From: Phyllobacterium sp. 21LDTY02-6
Lineage (GTDB): Bacteria; Pseudomonadota; Alphaproteobacteria; Rhizobiales; Rhizobiaceae
Direction: 5' to 3'
Length of the DNA: 64,000 nucleotides
Assembly: GCF_023554255.2 (NCBI RefSeq)
Contig: NZ_JAMJWD020000003.1
Location: 496,001-560,000, forward strand
Position 1 is the first letter of the stretch, and each line of letters opens with the position of its first letter. The notes below the pieces were generated by a model. It saw only the letters and a list, made by a program, of their open reading frames with translations. It searched no databases and had not been told where the DNA came from. Positions 41,015 through 48,838 of this stretch are shown piece after piece. A program made the translations under genes and the position numbers.

Positions 41015-41926
41015 TCATGCGGGATCACCATCTGTGAAGACGAGCAGCCAGTCCTGGCCGACATTTTCCGAAAGCAGGGCATCCGCCGTGACCGGATGGG
41101 CAACGCCCTGGAAGTCGAGGTGGCGCAAATTGCCATATATCTTGACCAGACTTTCAACGAACGAGCGGCTATTGGCGTAACGGGCAGCGTTGAATTCGAG
41201 AACGATCATCGGGCGGTGCCGTTCGATCGTTTTCTTCATGCCGAACAGAATGTCTTCCTCGGCGCCCTCGGCATCGATCTTGATGAAATCCACGCGCTCA
41301 TAATTTTCGCAAAGCTGGTCGACCGTCTTCGCTGGGACGGTCACGAGGTAGCCATTGTGGTGAGCGGCGTTGAAGCTGCTGGCGACGACGGTCGCGTTTT
41401 TCGGCTCGTGATCCCTCACGAAGAGCTTGGCGGTGTCGGTGCCGCCGCTGCCCAGCACGGCCTTTTCGATCCTGCTTCTCGAAAGAAGGCCGTTCAGATC
41501 GAGACTGCGCCCCAGAAAATCCGCCGCGTGCGGATTGGGTTCAACGGCCAGGAGCTTGCCGGTTTGCCCGACAAGTTCGCCAAGCAGTACCGAATAATAG
41601 CCGAAATTCGCGCCGATATCGATCGCAGTCATGCCCGGCTTGACGTTCCTGGCGCAGAACTGCGTCAGCCAGATCTCCCAGAAGCCATCCAGAAGCAGAT
41701 GGGAGCCGAACCCCCTGTCGCGCGTATCGACGTAAAGCTTGTAGCGTCCGAGGATGCGAACGACGGCCGTCGAGTTCCCGAGATAGGCGCTCGTCGTTAA
41801 AGCCTGAACAACCGATTCGAGCTCCGACCGCTTCATCATTGCGATCTCATGGAGATGCAATAGCGATGGCATGGCCGATCGCGTCATGCCATCGCGATCG
41901 CGGCTGATGGCAAGCAGGTGCTTCAT
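41015..41926 (-). CDS. FkbM-family methyltransferase
   Basis: 303 residues. Motifs: MTAIDIGANFGYYSVLLGELVG (SAM site), KLLAVEPNPHAADFL, VDFIKIDAEGAEEDILFGM and MIVLEFNAARY. It should methylate a sugar hydroxyl in the polysaccharide. ATG 41926 overlaps the stop of the export lipoprotein gene as ATGA; the much longer open frame upstream is that gene read in another frame. Second FkbM enzyme of the locus (compare 22008). Confidence 0.88.
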   Translation of the reverse strand: MKHLLAISRDRDGMTRSAMPSLLHLHEIAMMKRSELESVVQALTTSAYLGNSTAVVRILGRYKLYVDTRDRGFGSHLLLDGFWEIWLTQFCARNVKPGMTAIDIGANFGYYSVLLGELVGQTGKLLAVEPNPHAADFLGRSLDLNGLLSRSRIEKAVLGSGGTDTAKLFVRDHEPKNATVVASSFNAAHHNGYLVTVPAKTVDQLCENYERVDFIKIDAEGAEEDILFGMKKTIERHRPMIVLEFNAARYANSRSFVESLVKIYGNLRHLDFQGVAHPVTADALLSENVGQDWLLVFTDGDPA

Positions 41927-43155
41927 TGCAGGGCCCCGGCGCTTATGCCGATCGAAGTCGCACTCATGGCGGGGGCGCTGACGCCCTGGAAGATCGCCAT
42001 GACTTTCTGAATGTCGGCACCCGACGCATTGGCGATGTAGATGACATCCCGCGGCTGGATTTCGAACCGCTGCATGGCGAGCCAGGTATTCGCATCCCGC
42101 ATGTTGAAGCGATAGATGACGGGGATGAGTTCGCCGCTCGCCAGGAGCGGGTTGTCCTGCGGGACGAAGCGCCGTGCGACGGAAGCAAGCTCGTGCCGCA
42201 TCAGGAATACGCCGGTGACGTCGGCGCGCTGATCGTTCAGGCCAGCGGCCTTGCCGAGCGCATCGGCCATGGTGATGCGGGAAGCATCGAAAGGAAGCTC
42301 GGCGTTGCGTCCAGCCGCACCGAAGACGAGGAAAGTGCGAGGCTCGCGCACGACCGTGATCAGATCGCCGGGGCGGATGCGTATATTCTCCTCCGGATGT
42401 TCCAGCATCAGGTCGAAAGGTATCCTGCCGGCGACGCCGTTGCGCGTAAGACCAACGATGCTGTCGCTTGCCGGTGCCCGGATGCCGCCCGCCGAAGCGA
42501 TGGCGTCGAGAACGCGTTCTCCCGCGCCGGTCAGCGAGATACGGGCGCCCGCCGCGACCTCGCCGGTCACCGTTACCGAGTTTGCGGTGCTCCTCTGGAT
42601 GGTGACGAGCGCCTGCGGCTGCACGGCCTTGCCTTCGAGGCTTTTGACGATCTGCTGTTCCACCTGCGACGGCGTATTGCCGAGAACCTTGATGCGTCCC
42701 GCATAGGGCACGCCGATCGTGCCGTTTCCCGTAACGGTCTGCGGAGGAATGGCGACGGTGCTGCCTGTCGATTGCTGGAAGCCGGCAACGCTCATATTGG
42801 TGCCGAACAGCGTTCCCGGAGGCGCTTCCCATACATTGACGGTCACCACGTCACCGACCGCAATGCGCAGGTCACTGGAGCGCGGACCGGCACCGAACTG
42901 CCGCACGAGGCTTTCCCTCGGCCGTGTCGCGGCAAAGGCCATGACGTTCTTGCCTACGTCGACAAGCGCGTAATTCAGCTGTGTTTCGGATTTGCGCTGC
43001 TCGACAATATTCTGCGCGGTCGGTCCCGCACGCGGTATCGCGCAACCATTGAGAAGGAGGGCGGCGGCGAGGGCGCAGCATGCGATACCTGCTGGCCTTG
43101 GGAGCAGGCGGGCCGCCCGCAAGGAAGCGAGACCCGGAAATGGCATCGAGATCAT
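41923..43155 (-). CDS. Polysaccharide export outer-membrane lipoprotein (OPX, KpsD/Wza type)
   Basis: 410 residues with a lipoprotein signal (lipobox LNGC near residue 38). A poly_export domain (LRIAVGDVVTVNVWEAPPG; IGVPYAGRIKVLGNTPSQVEQQI) is followed by SLBB domains (VTVTGEVAAGARISLTGAGERVLDAIASAGGIRAP in part). It forms the outer-membrane channel for capsule export with KpsE and KpsMT. Its ATG abuts the stop codon of the AraC regulator gene with no gap. Confidence 0.92.
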   Translation of the reverse strand: MISMPFPGLASLRAARLLPRPAGIACCALAAALLLNGCAIPRAGPTAQNIVEQRKSETQLNYALVDVGKNVMAFAATRPRESLVRQFGAGPRSSDLRIAVGDVVTVNVWEAPPGTLFGTNMSVAGFQQSTGSTVAIPPQTVTGNGTIGVPYAGRIKVLGNTPSQVEQQIVKSLEGKAVQPQALVTIQRSTANSVTVTGEVAAGARISLTGAGERVLDAIASAGGIRAPASDSIVGLTRNGVAGRIPFDLMLEHPEENIRIRPGDLITVVREPRTFLVFGAAGRNAELPFDASRITMADALGKAAGLNDQRADVTGVFLMRHELASVARRFVPQDNPLLASGELIPVIYRFNMRDANTWLAMQRFEIQPRDVIYIANASGADIQKVMAIFQGVSAPAMSATSIGISAGALQ

Positions 43156-44145
43156 TCAGGTGTTCTTCTCGTGAAACCGCATCATGGCTGAAGGGCTCAT
43201 TCCATAAGCATTGCGGTACAGCGACGAAAACCGGCCCGGATTCGAGAATTGCAGATGGATCGCAAGGTCGGTGACGTTGCGGGCGCTGCCGCTCAGTATT
43301 GCTTCATGCGCCGCAGACAATCGGTATTCGCACAGGACGTGCATGGGGCTCGTATCGCGATATTCCTTGAACATTCGTTGAAGCGCCCGCGGGCTGCAGC
43401 CGGCGGCTTCCGCAATCTCGTCCAGTGTCACGGGATCATGGATGTGTTCCCGCATGAAGGCCTCTGCACGCTGCAGATAGCGGGGCGCGATGCGCCGTCC
43501 GGCCGTATTGTTGAGCGTGTTGACATTGTCGGGCTTGGTCATGAACAGCTTGGCGAGGAGCAGGCGCTCGTAGACGGAGGTAAGTACGCCCTTGGTGGAG
43601 TTTGTTGCCGTAGCAAGGTCTTCAGTAACGTAGCAAACCGTCTGATAGAGAGCCGAGGCCCCGCCGGAGCGGAAATCATGCAGCGGTGCAAAAACCTGTT
43701 CCTGAAAATAAGGCCGTTGCATCAGGCGCTCGAAATATTCCCTCAGCTTGGTGATGGGAACCCGGTAGGCGACCCAGGACGAACCCGGATAAATCTTGAC
43801 CTTGATATCCGGTCTGTCGATGAGACTGGTCGCATTGCCGGCGCTTAGGGTCTGAAGGCGCCGGCGTTTCGTATCCATCACGTCCAGCGTGCCCTTGACG
43901 ACGAAAATGAAGGTCAGCGTTGATGACGCGCCCTTGGACAAGATTTCCAGGCGACCATTTGTGTCGCCGTATACGATGGAGGTTTCCTGCAGCGGATAGA
44001 CGTTGCGATTGAAGCCGATGTTCCCTTTTTCGTCACTGAAAGACGACCAACGCCATTTTTCTTCACTGCCATTGGCGCCGGGCCCAGTATCATCTGATAT
44101 AGTCAAAGACTTATAGTCAGACTTACCTAGAGAATTATCGTACAT
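43156..44145 (-). CDS. AraC-family transcriptional regulator
   Basis: 329 residues. The C-terminal 110 form the double helix-turn-helix: ITLDEIAEAAGCS-type first helix (VTLDEIAEAAGCSPRALQRMFKEY) and a second (NVTDLAIHLQFSNPGRFSSLYRNAYGMSP). The N-terminal 200 resemble the AraC-like ligand or dimer domain. GGAGGAAGT directly precedes the ATG. It heads the operon with the OPX lipoprotein, an fkbM gene and a GT4. HrpX/HrpB/MxiE-type AraC regulators commonly control T3SS genes, so this is the best candidate regulator of both the T3SS and the capsule locus. Confidence 0.9.
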   Translation of the reverse strand: MYDNSLGKSDYKSLTISDDTGPGANGSEEKWRWSSFSDEKGNIGFNRNVYPLQETSIVYGDTNGRLEILSKGASSTLTFIFVVKGTLDVMDTKRRRLQTLSAGNATSLIDRPDIKVKIYPGSSWVAYRVPITKLREYFERLMQRPYFQEQVFAPLHDFRSGGASALYQTVCYVTEDLATATNSTKGVLTSVYERLLLAKLFMTKPDNVNTLNNTAGRRIAPRYLQRAEAFMREHIHDPVTLDEIAEAAGCSPRALQRMFKEYRDTSPMHVLCEYRLSAAHEAILSGSARNVTDLAIHLQFSNPGRFSSLYRNAYGMSPSAMMRFHEKNT

Positions 44146-44545
44146 ACTTCCTCCAATTGCCGCACCCGTACACAGTTCTACATATTATAACTAACGAGCA
44201 ATGATAGTAACCGATAGAAACGCCGGCAACCGTGAGAGTATGTGTCGAAGCAGAAAGAACTATTGTATATTTATCATGTAATGGCTGTGGATTTAGACCC
44301 CTTCACCCCAACACTGCTTCATAGCTAATAATAAGGCAACAGATTTTTTCGATCGATGTCGCATATTTGCGACTTTTTAAATCGATGTTTTACAAGGGAT
44401 TACTTTTTGGCGCTTATTATACTTATTTGTCGCAATGTGTATTAGCGACGTGGAAAATATAATTAAAATTGTATGTAAAGAGCGCGCCGGTACGCACCCC
44501 ACCCGGCGGCTAGACTTGGAGGGGCAGTGCCCGTGCCGAATCTGG
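44146..44545. promoter_or_regulatory. AT-rich region upstream of AraC regulator
   Basis: About 400 bases without a convincing gene. It contains a perfect inverted repeat GTCGCA-TATT-TGCGAC (44358-44373), a second repeat GTCGC-N11-GCGAC (44429-44449) overlapping TGTCGCAATGTGTATT (44428-44443), direct repeats ATCGATGT (44352-44359, 44381-44388), and AAACGCCG (44218-44225) like the direct repeats upstream of the second giant gene. These suggest autoregulation of the AraC gene or a second regulator. A short plus-strand frame here is antisense noise. Confidence 0.55.
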
Positions 44546-44818
44546 TCAGGCCTTATGGTTGGGATTGAGCGGAGAAGCTTCGATCGCAGCCTGAATCGTG
44601 CGGGACGTTACGGCCGGTCGGGCCCGGTTGGCGGCGTCGATCATCTCGCTCGACGGGTTGCTCAGGACGTCATAGACGACAGAGAGGCCAGCCGTGGCAT
44701 AGTCGCGATATGTCTGACGGATGAAATCGGGGACGCTGTCCCACTCCTGCGAACCATGGCTGCGGGAGGCATGGATTGCCTGCGCAACAGCTTCGACCAA
44801 CTTTTCATATCCCGTCAT
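44546..44818 (-). CDS. Small conserved hypothetical protein
   Basis: 90 residues from ATG 44818 (MTGYEKLVEAVAQAIHASRSHGS), soluble, with two helical stretches (VPDFIRQTYRDYATAGLSVVYDVL; SRTIQAAIEASPLN). I recognise no named domain. The start is uncertain: the open frame continues to 44917, but the extra N-terminal residues look like non-coding sequence and no clear ribosome site was seen for either. Confidence 0.5.
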   Translation of the reverse strand: MTGYEKLVEAVAQAIHASRSHGSQEWDSVPDFIRQTYRDYATAGLSVVYDVLSNPSSEMIDAANRARPAVTSRTIQAAIEASPLNPNHKA

Positions 44819-44971
44819 AACTTCATCTCTGTCGTCTGAAAGGAGCAGCGCCCCTGAAGAATCGCAATTGCGCGTAACACAGCGGGATTCGCGCAAAGAT
44901 TGCAAGACCTTCACCATCCTGACCGAAGCTTCGGTCAGGAACGCACCTTCAGCACGGCCGTCCCGGGCAGC

Positions 44972-45322
44972 TCACAGCGGCCCCTTGAATACGAAGAAGG
45001 CGCCGGCGCAGATCATCGAAAAGCCCACGAGGTGATTGATCGTGATCTTCTCTCCGAGGAAGGTGATAGAGAAGATGGCGAACACGACAAGCGTGATCAC
45101 TTCCTGCATCGTCTTCAATTGTGCGGCCGAATAAATGGCATGGCCATAGCGATTGGCAGGAACCGCGAGGCAATATTCGGCGAAAGCGATAAGCCAGCTC
45201 ACGACGATTACCAGAATCAACGGCTTGTTGGTGAATTTCAGATGGCCATACCAGGCAAAAGTCATAAAGACATTGGAGGCGAGCAGCAGGAAAATCGGGC
45301 GGAGATAATCGAGAAGCGGCAT
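44972..45322 (-). CDS. DMT-type small membrane protein (DUF486)
   Basis: 116 residues with four hydrophobic helices and the DUF486 signature (LLLASNVFMTFAWYGHLKF; WLIAFAEYCLAVPANRYGHA). These are four-helix relatives of drug/metabolite transporters with no firm substrate. Single gene, minus strand, between the small hypothetical gene and the second giant gene. Confidence 0.9.
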   Translation of the reverse strand: MPLLDYLRPIFLLLASNVFMTFAWYGHLKFTNKPLILVIVVSWLIAFAEYCLAVPANRYGHAIYSAAQLKTMQEVITLVVFAIFSITFLGEKITINHLVGFSMICAGAFFVFKGPL

Positions 45323-45412
45323 GATGCGCCTTTAGCTATTGGAGGAGCCATAGCTAGAGTGCGGCGCCGACAGATTCGTCAAGAGACAAAAATCGCGAGC
45401 GATAGAGAATGG

Positions 45413-45436
45413 CCGTGATCCCGCCGGGGATCACGG
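45413..45436 (-). terminator. Hairpin terminator of giant LysM gene 2
   Basis: CCGTGATCCC (45413-45422) pairs perfectly over 10 bp with GGGATCACGG (45427-45436), loop GCCG. It begins 19 bases past the stop of the minus-strand giant gene. The T-rich stretch (ATTTTTG on the minus strand) comes about 20 bases further, so termination may be only partly intrinsic. Confidence 0.6.
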
Positions 45437-45454
45437 TCATTGGCCATGAACGGC

Positions 45455-48400
45455 TCAGCTCGTCAGGACGAGGTTCTCGCGAGCCCAATCGGCAAGCTCG
45501 GGTATGGTGCGCGGCCGCCCCATGGCCGGATCCGCCACGATCGTACCGCCCTCAGGCATGTCGATGCTCGGCGGAACTTCTATATCTTTCGGCCGCGGCG
45601 GCGCGGTCATCGGATATTTGCCCTTGTCGTCCGGCTTGGCCTGGTGAACACCGGCGACAAATTCCTTGAGCTTGTCGTGGTCGGACTTGCGAAGCACTTC
45701 GACAAGCGCCTGCGGCGTCATGCCCAGCTCTTTTGCAAGCGGATCGATCACGCCGCCAACGCTGTTGCCATCGCCGTCGTGGTCGGAGAGTATCTTGGCT
45801 GCTTCGTGATCGAAGCCGGCTGCGATGAGGAATTTCTCCGTCGGGCCCTCGTAATAGGCAGCCGCTTTGCTGTGCCTGTAGGCGTCATAGCCCATTTCAC
45901 CGATGATGCCGATCGCAGCAAGGGCGACGCCCCAAGGGCCGGCCTTCGGCGTTTTCATCATCGAGAGGAATGTGCCAAGCGTCGTCGTGGCGGCAAAGGC
46001 GGAGTTCGCCCATCTGCCATTGGCCGCGTGGTCGAGCGTATAGGCCACCATGAGGGCGCCGCCGGCACGATCGAAATATTTGGTAAACCAGCCCCATTTC
46101 GGCGTTCCGCTCACTTCGGCGAAGCGCGAGGCCCGGTCCAGGAAGCCGTCCTTTGGTATTTTGCCGTGCTCGACGAGCGAGCGAACGCCGCCGGCTCCGA
46201 GCTGGCCCGCCTCGTAGGCGATACCTGCAGTCAGCCAGACACCAAAGGCCGTCGGCAATGGCCCGCCGGCACTGAAATTGGCATCGGCGCTTCCAAGATA
46301 TAGCAGGCCCTGCACCGCTGCGAGACCCTTGCCGAAGCCGGACGCCGTGGTGATGCCTGCCCGCGGGTCGAACTTGGAGCCGTCGAAGCTCTTGGCGAGG
46401 CTCTCCAGCGCCGCCTTGCGCGCCTTGGGGTCCGTTGCCGCGTTCGGCCCGTTGAGCGCCAGATTGGCGCTCTGGGCGAGCTTGGAATCGACCTGGCCCG
46501 GGCTCATCCGGGACGCCGCATCGATGCTGCCTGGTGTCGGCGGGACATAGGCCTTGTTTCCGCCCAATGCCTCATAAGCGGACAACGTGCGATGAAGGCC
46601 GATGACGGCGCGTCCGGACCAGTACAGCGTCGGTGCGGCGGGTATCGTGACCTCTTCCGGCTTCACCGTGCTCTCGACATAGAGCTTGCCCATTTCATCC
46701 CAGGCTTCGGCGCTGTTGGCGACGGCAAACTGGCCCTTCTCGTCATTTTCGAGTGCGCTTACCGATTTCGTGTAGCGATCGAAGCCTTCCATGCCCTTGA
46801 GGCCCTCTTCGGCCTCGTGCAACGCGGCGAGGTTGCGAACGATCTTGGCGCCCTGGGCATCCATCGTCTCCTTGCTGCCGGGATTGTTCTTGATGGAATC
46901 GTTCAGGCCGGCAGTAATCTGTTCCGCAGACAGGGACGATTTCCAGTCCGAGGCGACGACGAGATGATCCTTGGCGAACTCGCCGACGACATGCTGGCTG
47001 TTCTTGGTGAAGTCATCGGTACCCTTGATGGCGGCATCGAATATCTTGTTGGCATTGCCCTTGTCGCCGCTGCTGTCGAGCTTCTTGACGACGGCAAGGG
47101 TCAGCGTGGGATCATTGCCATTGGCGATGGCCTGGCGGAACGGATCGCCGGCCGCGTCGGGGTTGGCGGCTTTGATCTCGGGATAGGGGATGCCCATCTC
47201 GCTGCCGATGGCCTTCTTCTCCTCGAACGTGAAGTCCTTCGTCTCTTCCGGGAGCTTCTTTTCCCAATCCGAGAAGGTCTGGTCGTGTGCCGCCTTGAAG
47301 GATTTCACGATGTTTTCGGCGCGGTCGCTGACAAACTTGTCCCCACCGGTTCCTTGCGAGATATGGCCGGTGATGGCCGAGTAATCGGCGACGAGGTTCT
47401 TGTTCGTGATCTCTGTCGAGAGCTTGATCTCGCCGGAGATCATCGAGTTCTTGCCGCTCAGTCTGTCGTCGGGGATGGCGCCATTGGCGATGGCCGTGCG
47501 TCTTCCGATCGTGGTCTCGATGACGTCGACGATCTTCGTATCCTTGTTGCCGAAGGCATCAATCGGCTTGTTGGCCTCGAGCAGGATCAATTGGGCGGTG
47601 TCGGGCGTGACATTCTTCGTCACTTCGTTCAAGGTCTTTGCCGCCTTGCTTGCGCCATCTTCTATCTGGACCTGGCGCTTGTCGTCGCCCTCAAGCCCGT
47701 GGAAGTTGCTTTCGCCCTTCTTGAACGCGTCCTGCACGGCCCGCGCCGGCCTGGCGACGAGAATCTCGTGTCCGGCCGCGTCGAGCATTTCGACGAATTT
47801 CGCGTCGGAAGGCCCATAGGTCTTCAGCGTCTCGCGCGCGGCGTTGATCGCCGCTTCGCCATTGTCAGGTGTGCCCTTGGCCAAGGTCTCGAACTGCGTC
47901 GTCAGTTCAGCCTGTACCTGCCCCCATTTGGACGGATCCTGCTGCGCAGCCGTTATGGCGCCGCTCAGCGGCTTGAAGACGTCGTTGAGACTTGTTTCGA
48001 CTGTTTTACGTTCGTCCCGGACCGTCGTCTTGTAGGCTTCGGTCTGCGGTCCGAGGGCGATGAGATCCGCTTCCCGCTGATCGAGATTGTCTTTCAACGA
48101 AGCCGGGGTAAATGCATCGTTCTTGACGGCCGACATCAGATCCGTGCTGACGGCGAGCTTCAGGGCCTTTGTCTTCTCATCCTTCTCGGCCGGCGAAGAG
48201 GCTTTGTCGATGTCGCCTTGAATGCTGTTTATCGTCTCGAGACTCGTGCGCCGCTCCTTGTCGAGAACGCGCAGGGAGGCGCCTTCATTGATAATGTCGG
48301 GATCGGTGATGTTGGGATTGGTGGCAAGCAGATCGGGAACGGCTTGATCATAGAGCGGCGCGATGGTGCCGAGCATTTCGCCTCTCTTGATCGTATGATC

Positions 48401-48550
48401 GATGCTCCCATCTTGCTCCTGCTCGGGATTGCCCTGCGGCACCGGCTTCTTGGCTTTGTTGACCGCAGCGGTGAAGCCTTCGTCATTCTGCAAGGGAAAA
48501 CTGCGCTGGAAAGGGGCGATTAAACGACGATTGAAATCTAGAAGTCCCAT
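45455..48550 (-). CDS. Giant LysM-like protein 2, paralogue of the protein at 1944
   Basis: 1031 residues, no signal peptide. A LysM-like unit lies at about residues 51-98 (HTIKRGEMLGTIAPLYDQAV...), then a very long Lys/Asp/Glu/Ala-rich helical body. Gly/Ala-rich hydrophobic segments follow at about residues 725-900, and an EF-hand-like loop DHDGDGNS starts near 923. From the last hydrophobic segments onward the order matches giant 1: GPWGVALAAIGIIGEM, then an FL-x-A-x-F/L helix, the D-x-D/S-GDG loop, and a VEVLRKS-type helix. ATG 48550 follows AGAGGTG; the longer open frame has no such site. It stands alone, with its own promoter region and terminator. A T3SS-secreted or translocon role is inferred. 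Confidence 0.7.
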   Translation of the reverse strand: MGLLDFNRRLIAPFQRSFPLQNDEGFTAAVNKAKKPVPQGNPEQEQDGSIDHTIKRGEMLGTIAPLYDQAVPDLLATNPNITDPDIINEGASLRVLDKERRTSLETINSIQGDIDKASSPAEKDEKTKALKLAVSTDLMSAVKNDAFTPASLKDNLDQREADLIALGPQTEAYKTTVRDERKTVETSLNDVFKPLSGAITAAQQDPSKWGQVQAELTTQFETLAKGTPDNGEAAINAARETLKTYGPSDAKFVEMLDAAGHEILVARPARAVQDAFKKGESNFHGLEGDDKRQVQIEDGASKAAKTLNEVTKNVTPDTAQLILLEANKPIDAFGNKDTKIVDVIETTIGRRTAIANGAIPDDRLSGKNSMISGEIKLSTEITNKNLVADYSAITGHISQGTGGDKFVSDRAENIVKSFKAAHDQTFSDWEKKLPEETKDFTFEEKKAIGSEMGIPYPEIKAANPDAAGDPFRQAIANGNDPTLTLAVVKKLDSSGDKGNANKIFDAAIKGTDDFTKNSQHVVGEFAKDHLVVASDWKSSLSAEQITAGLNDSIKNNPGSKETMDAQGAKIVRNLAALHEAEEGLKGMEGFDRYTKSVSALENDEKGQFAVANSAEAWDEMGKLYVESTVKPEEVTIPAAPTLYWSGRAVIGLHRTLSAYEALGGNKAYVPPTPGSIDAASRMSPGQVDSKLAQSANLALNGPNAATDPKARKAALESLAKSFDGSKFDPRAGITTASGFGKGLAAVQGLLYLGSADANFSAGGPLPTAFGVWLTAGIAYEAGQLGAGGVRSLVEHGKIPKDGFLDRASRFAEVSGTPKWGWFTKYFDRAGGALMVAYTLDHAANGRWANSAFAATTTLGTFLSMMKTPKAGPWGVALAAIGIIGEMGYDAYRHSKAAAYYEGPTEKFLIAAGFDHEAAKILSDHDGDGNSVGGVIDPLAKELGMTPQALVEVLRKSDHDKLKEFVAGVHQAKPDDKGKYPMTAPPRPKDIEVPPSIDMPEGGTIVADPAMGRPRTIPELADWARENLVLTS

Positions 48551-48838
48551 GCGTTCACCTCTGATAATCTGTCTTATAATTTTCGTGACAGATTTATGAA
48601 TTGAGGCATGGCGGTTGGCAATCGATTTTGCCGCCTTATCTAGCGTGATTTGAAATAAACAAGTTGCCGGACTAGAGTATTTCACTAGTCGAGAGGCTGA
48701 TCCCGGTATTAATCGCGGTTTCTACACTTGAATTGCGCTCAAGCGGTTCTAAACGCCGTTTATCACATTTAAACGCCGACTTGTTACACTTGTGATTCAA
48801 ATTTTGAATTATTATTGAATTTCACGTTGAGCGGCCGC
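48551..48838. promoter_or_regulatory. Promoter region of giant LysM gene 2
   Basis: 288 bases between the RND pump stop and the giant gene. It holds the 18-bp string TTCAAATTTTGAATTATT (48796-48813), identical to one in the T3SS divergent promoter (13239-13256), and two direct repeats TAAACGCCG (48750-48758 and 48770-48778) spaced 20 bases start to start, about two helical turns, as AraC-family sites often are. No gene is visible. Confidence 0.6.

Noticed and set aside
41927-42832. Long N-terminal extension of the FkbM frame
   Set aside because: It reads the OPX gene in another frame; ATG 41926 overlaps the OPX stop as expected for coupled genes.
41926-43191. 421-residue plus-strand open frame
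   Set aside because: Antisense to the OPX lipoprotein gene.
44435-44839. 134-residue plus-strand open frame next to the AraC promoter
   Set aside because: Mostly antisense to the small conserved gene and lacking a ribosome site or family.
46592-48523. 643-residue plus-strand open frame
   Set aside because: It lies wholly antisense to giant LysM gene 2, has no ribosome site, and its composition is that of a shadow frame in GC-rich DNA.
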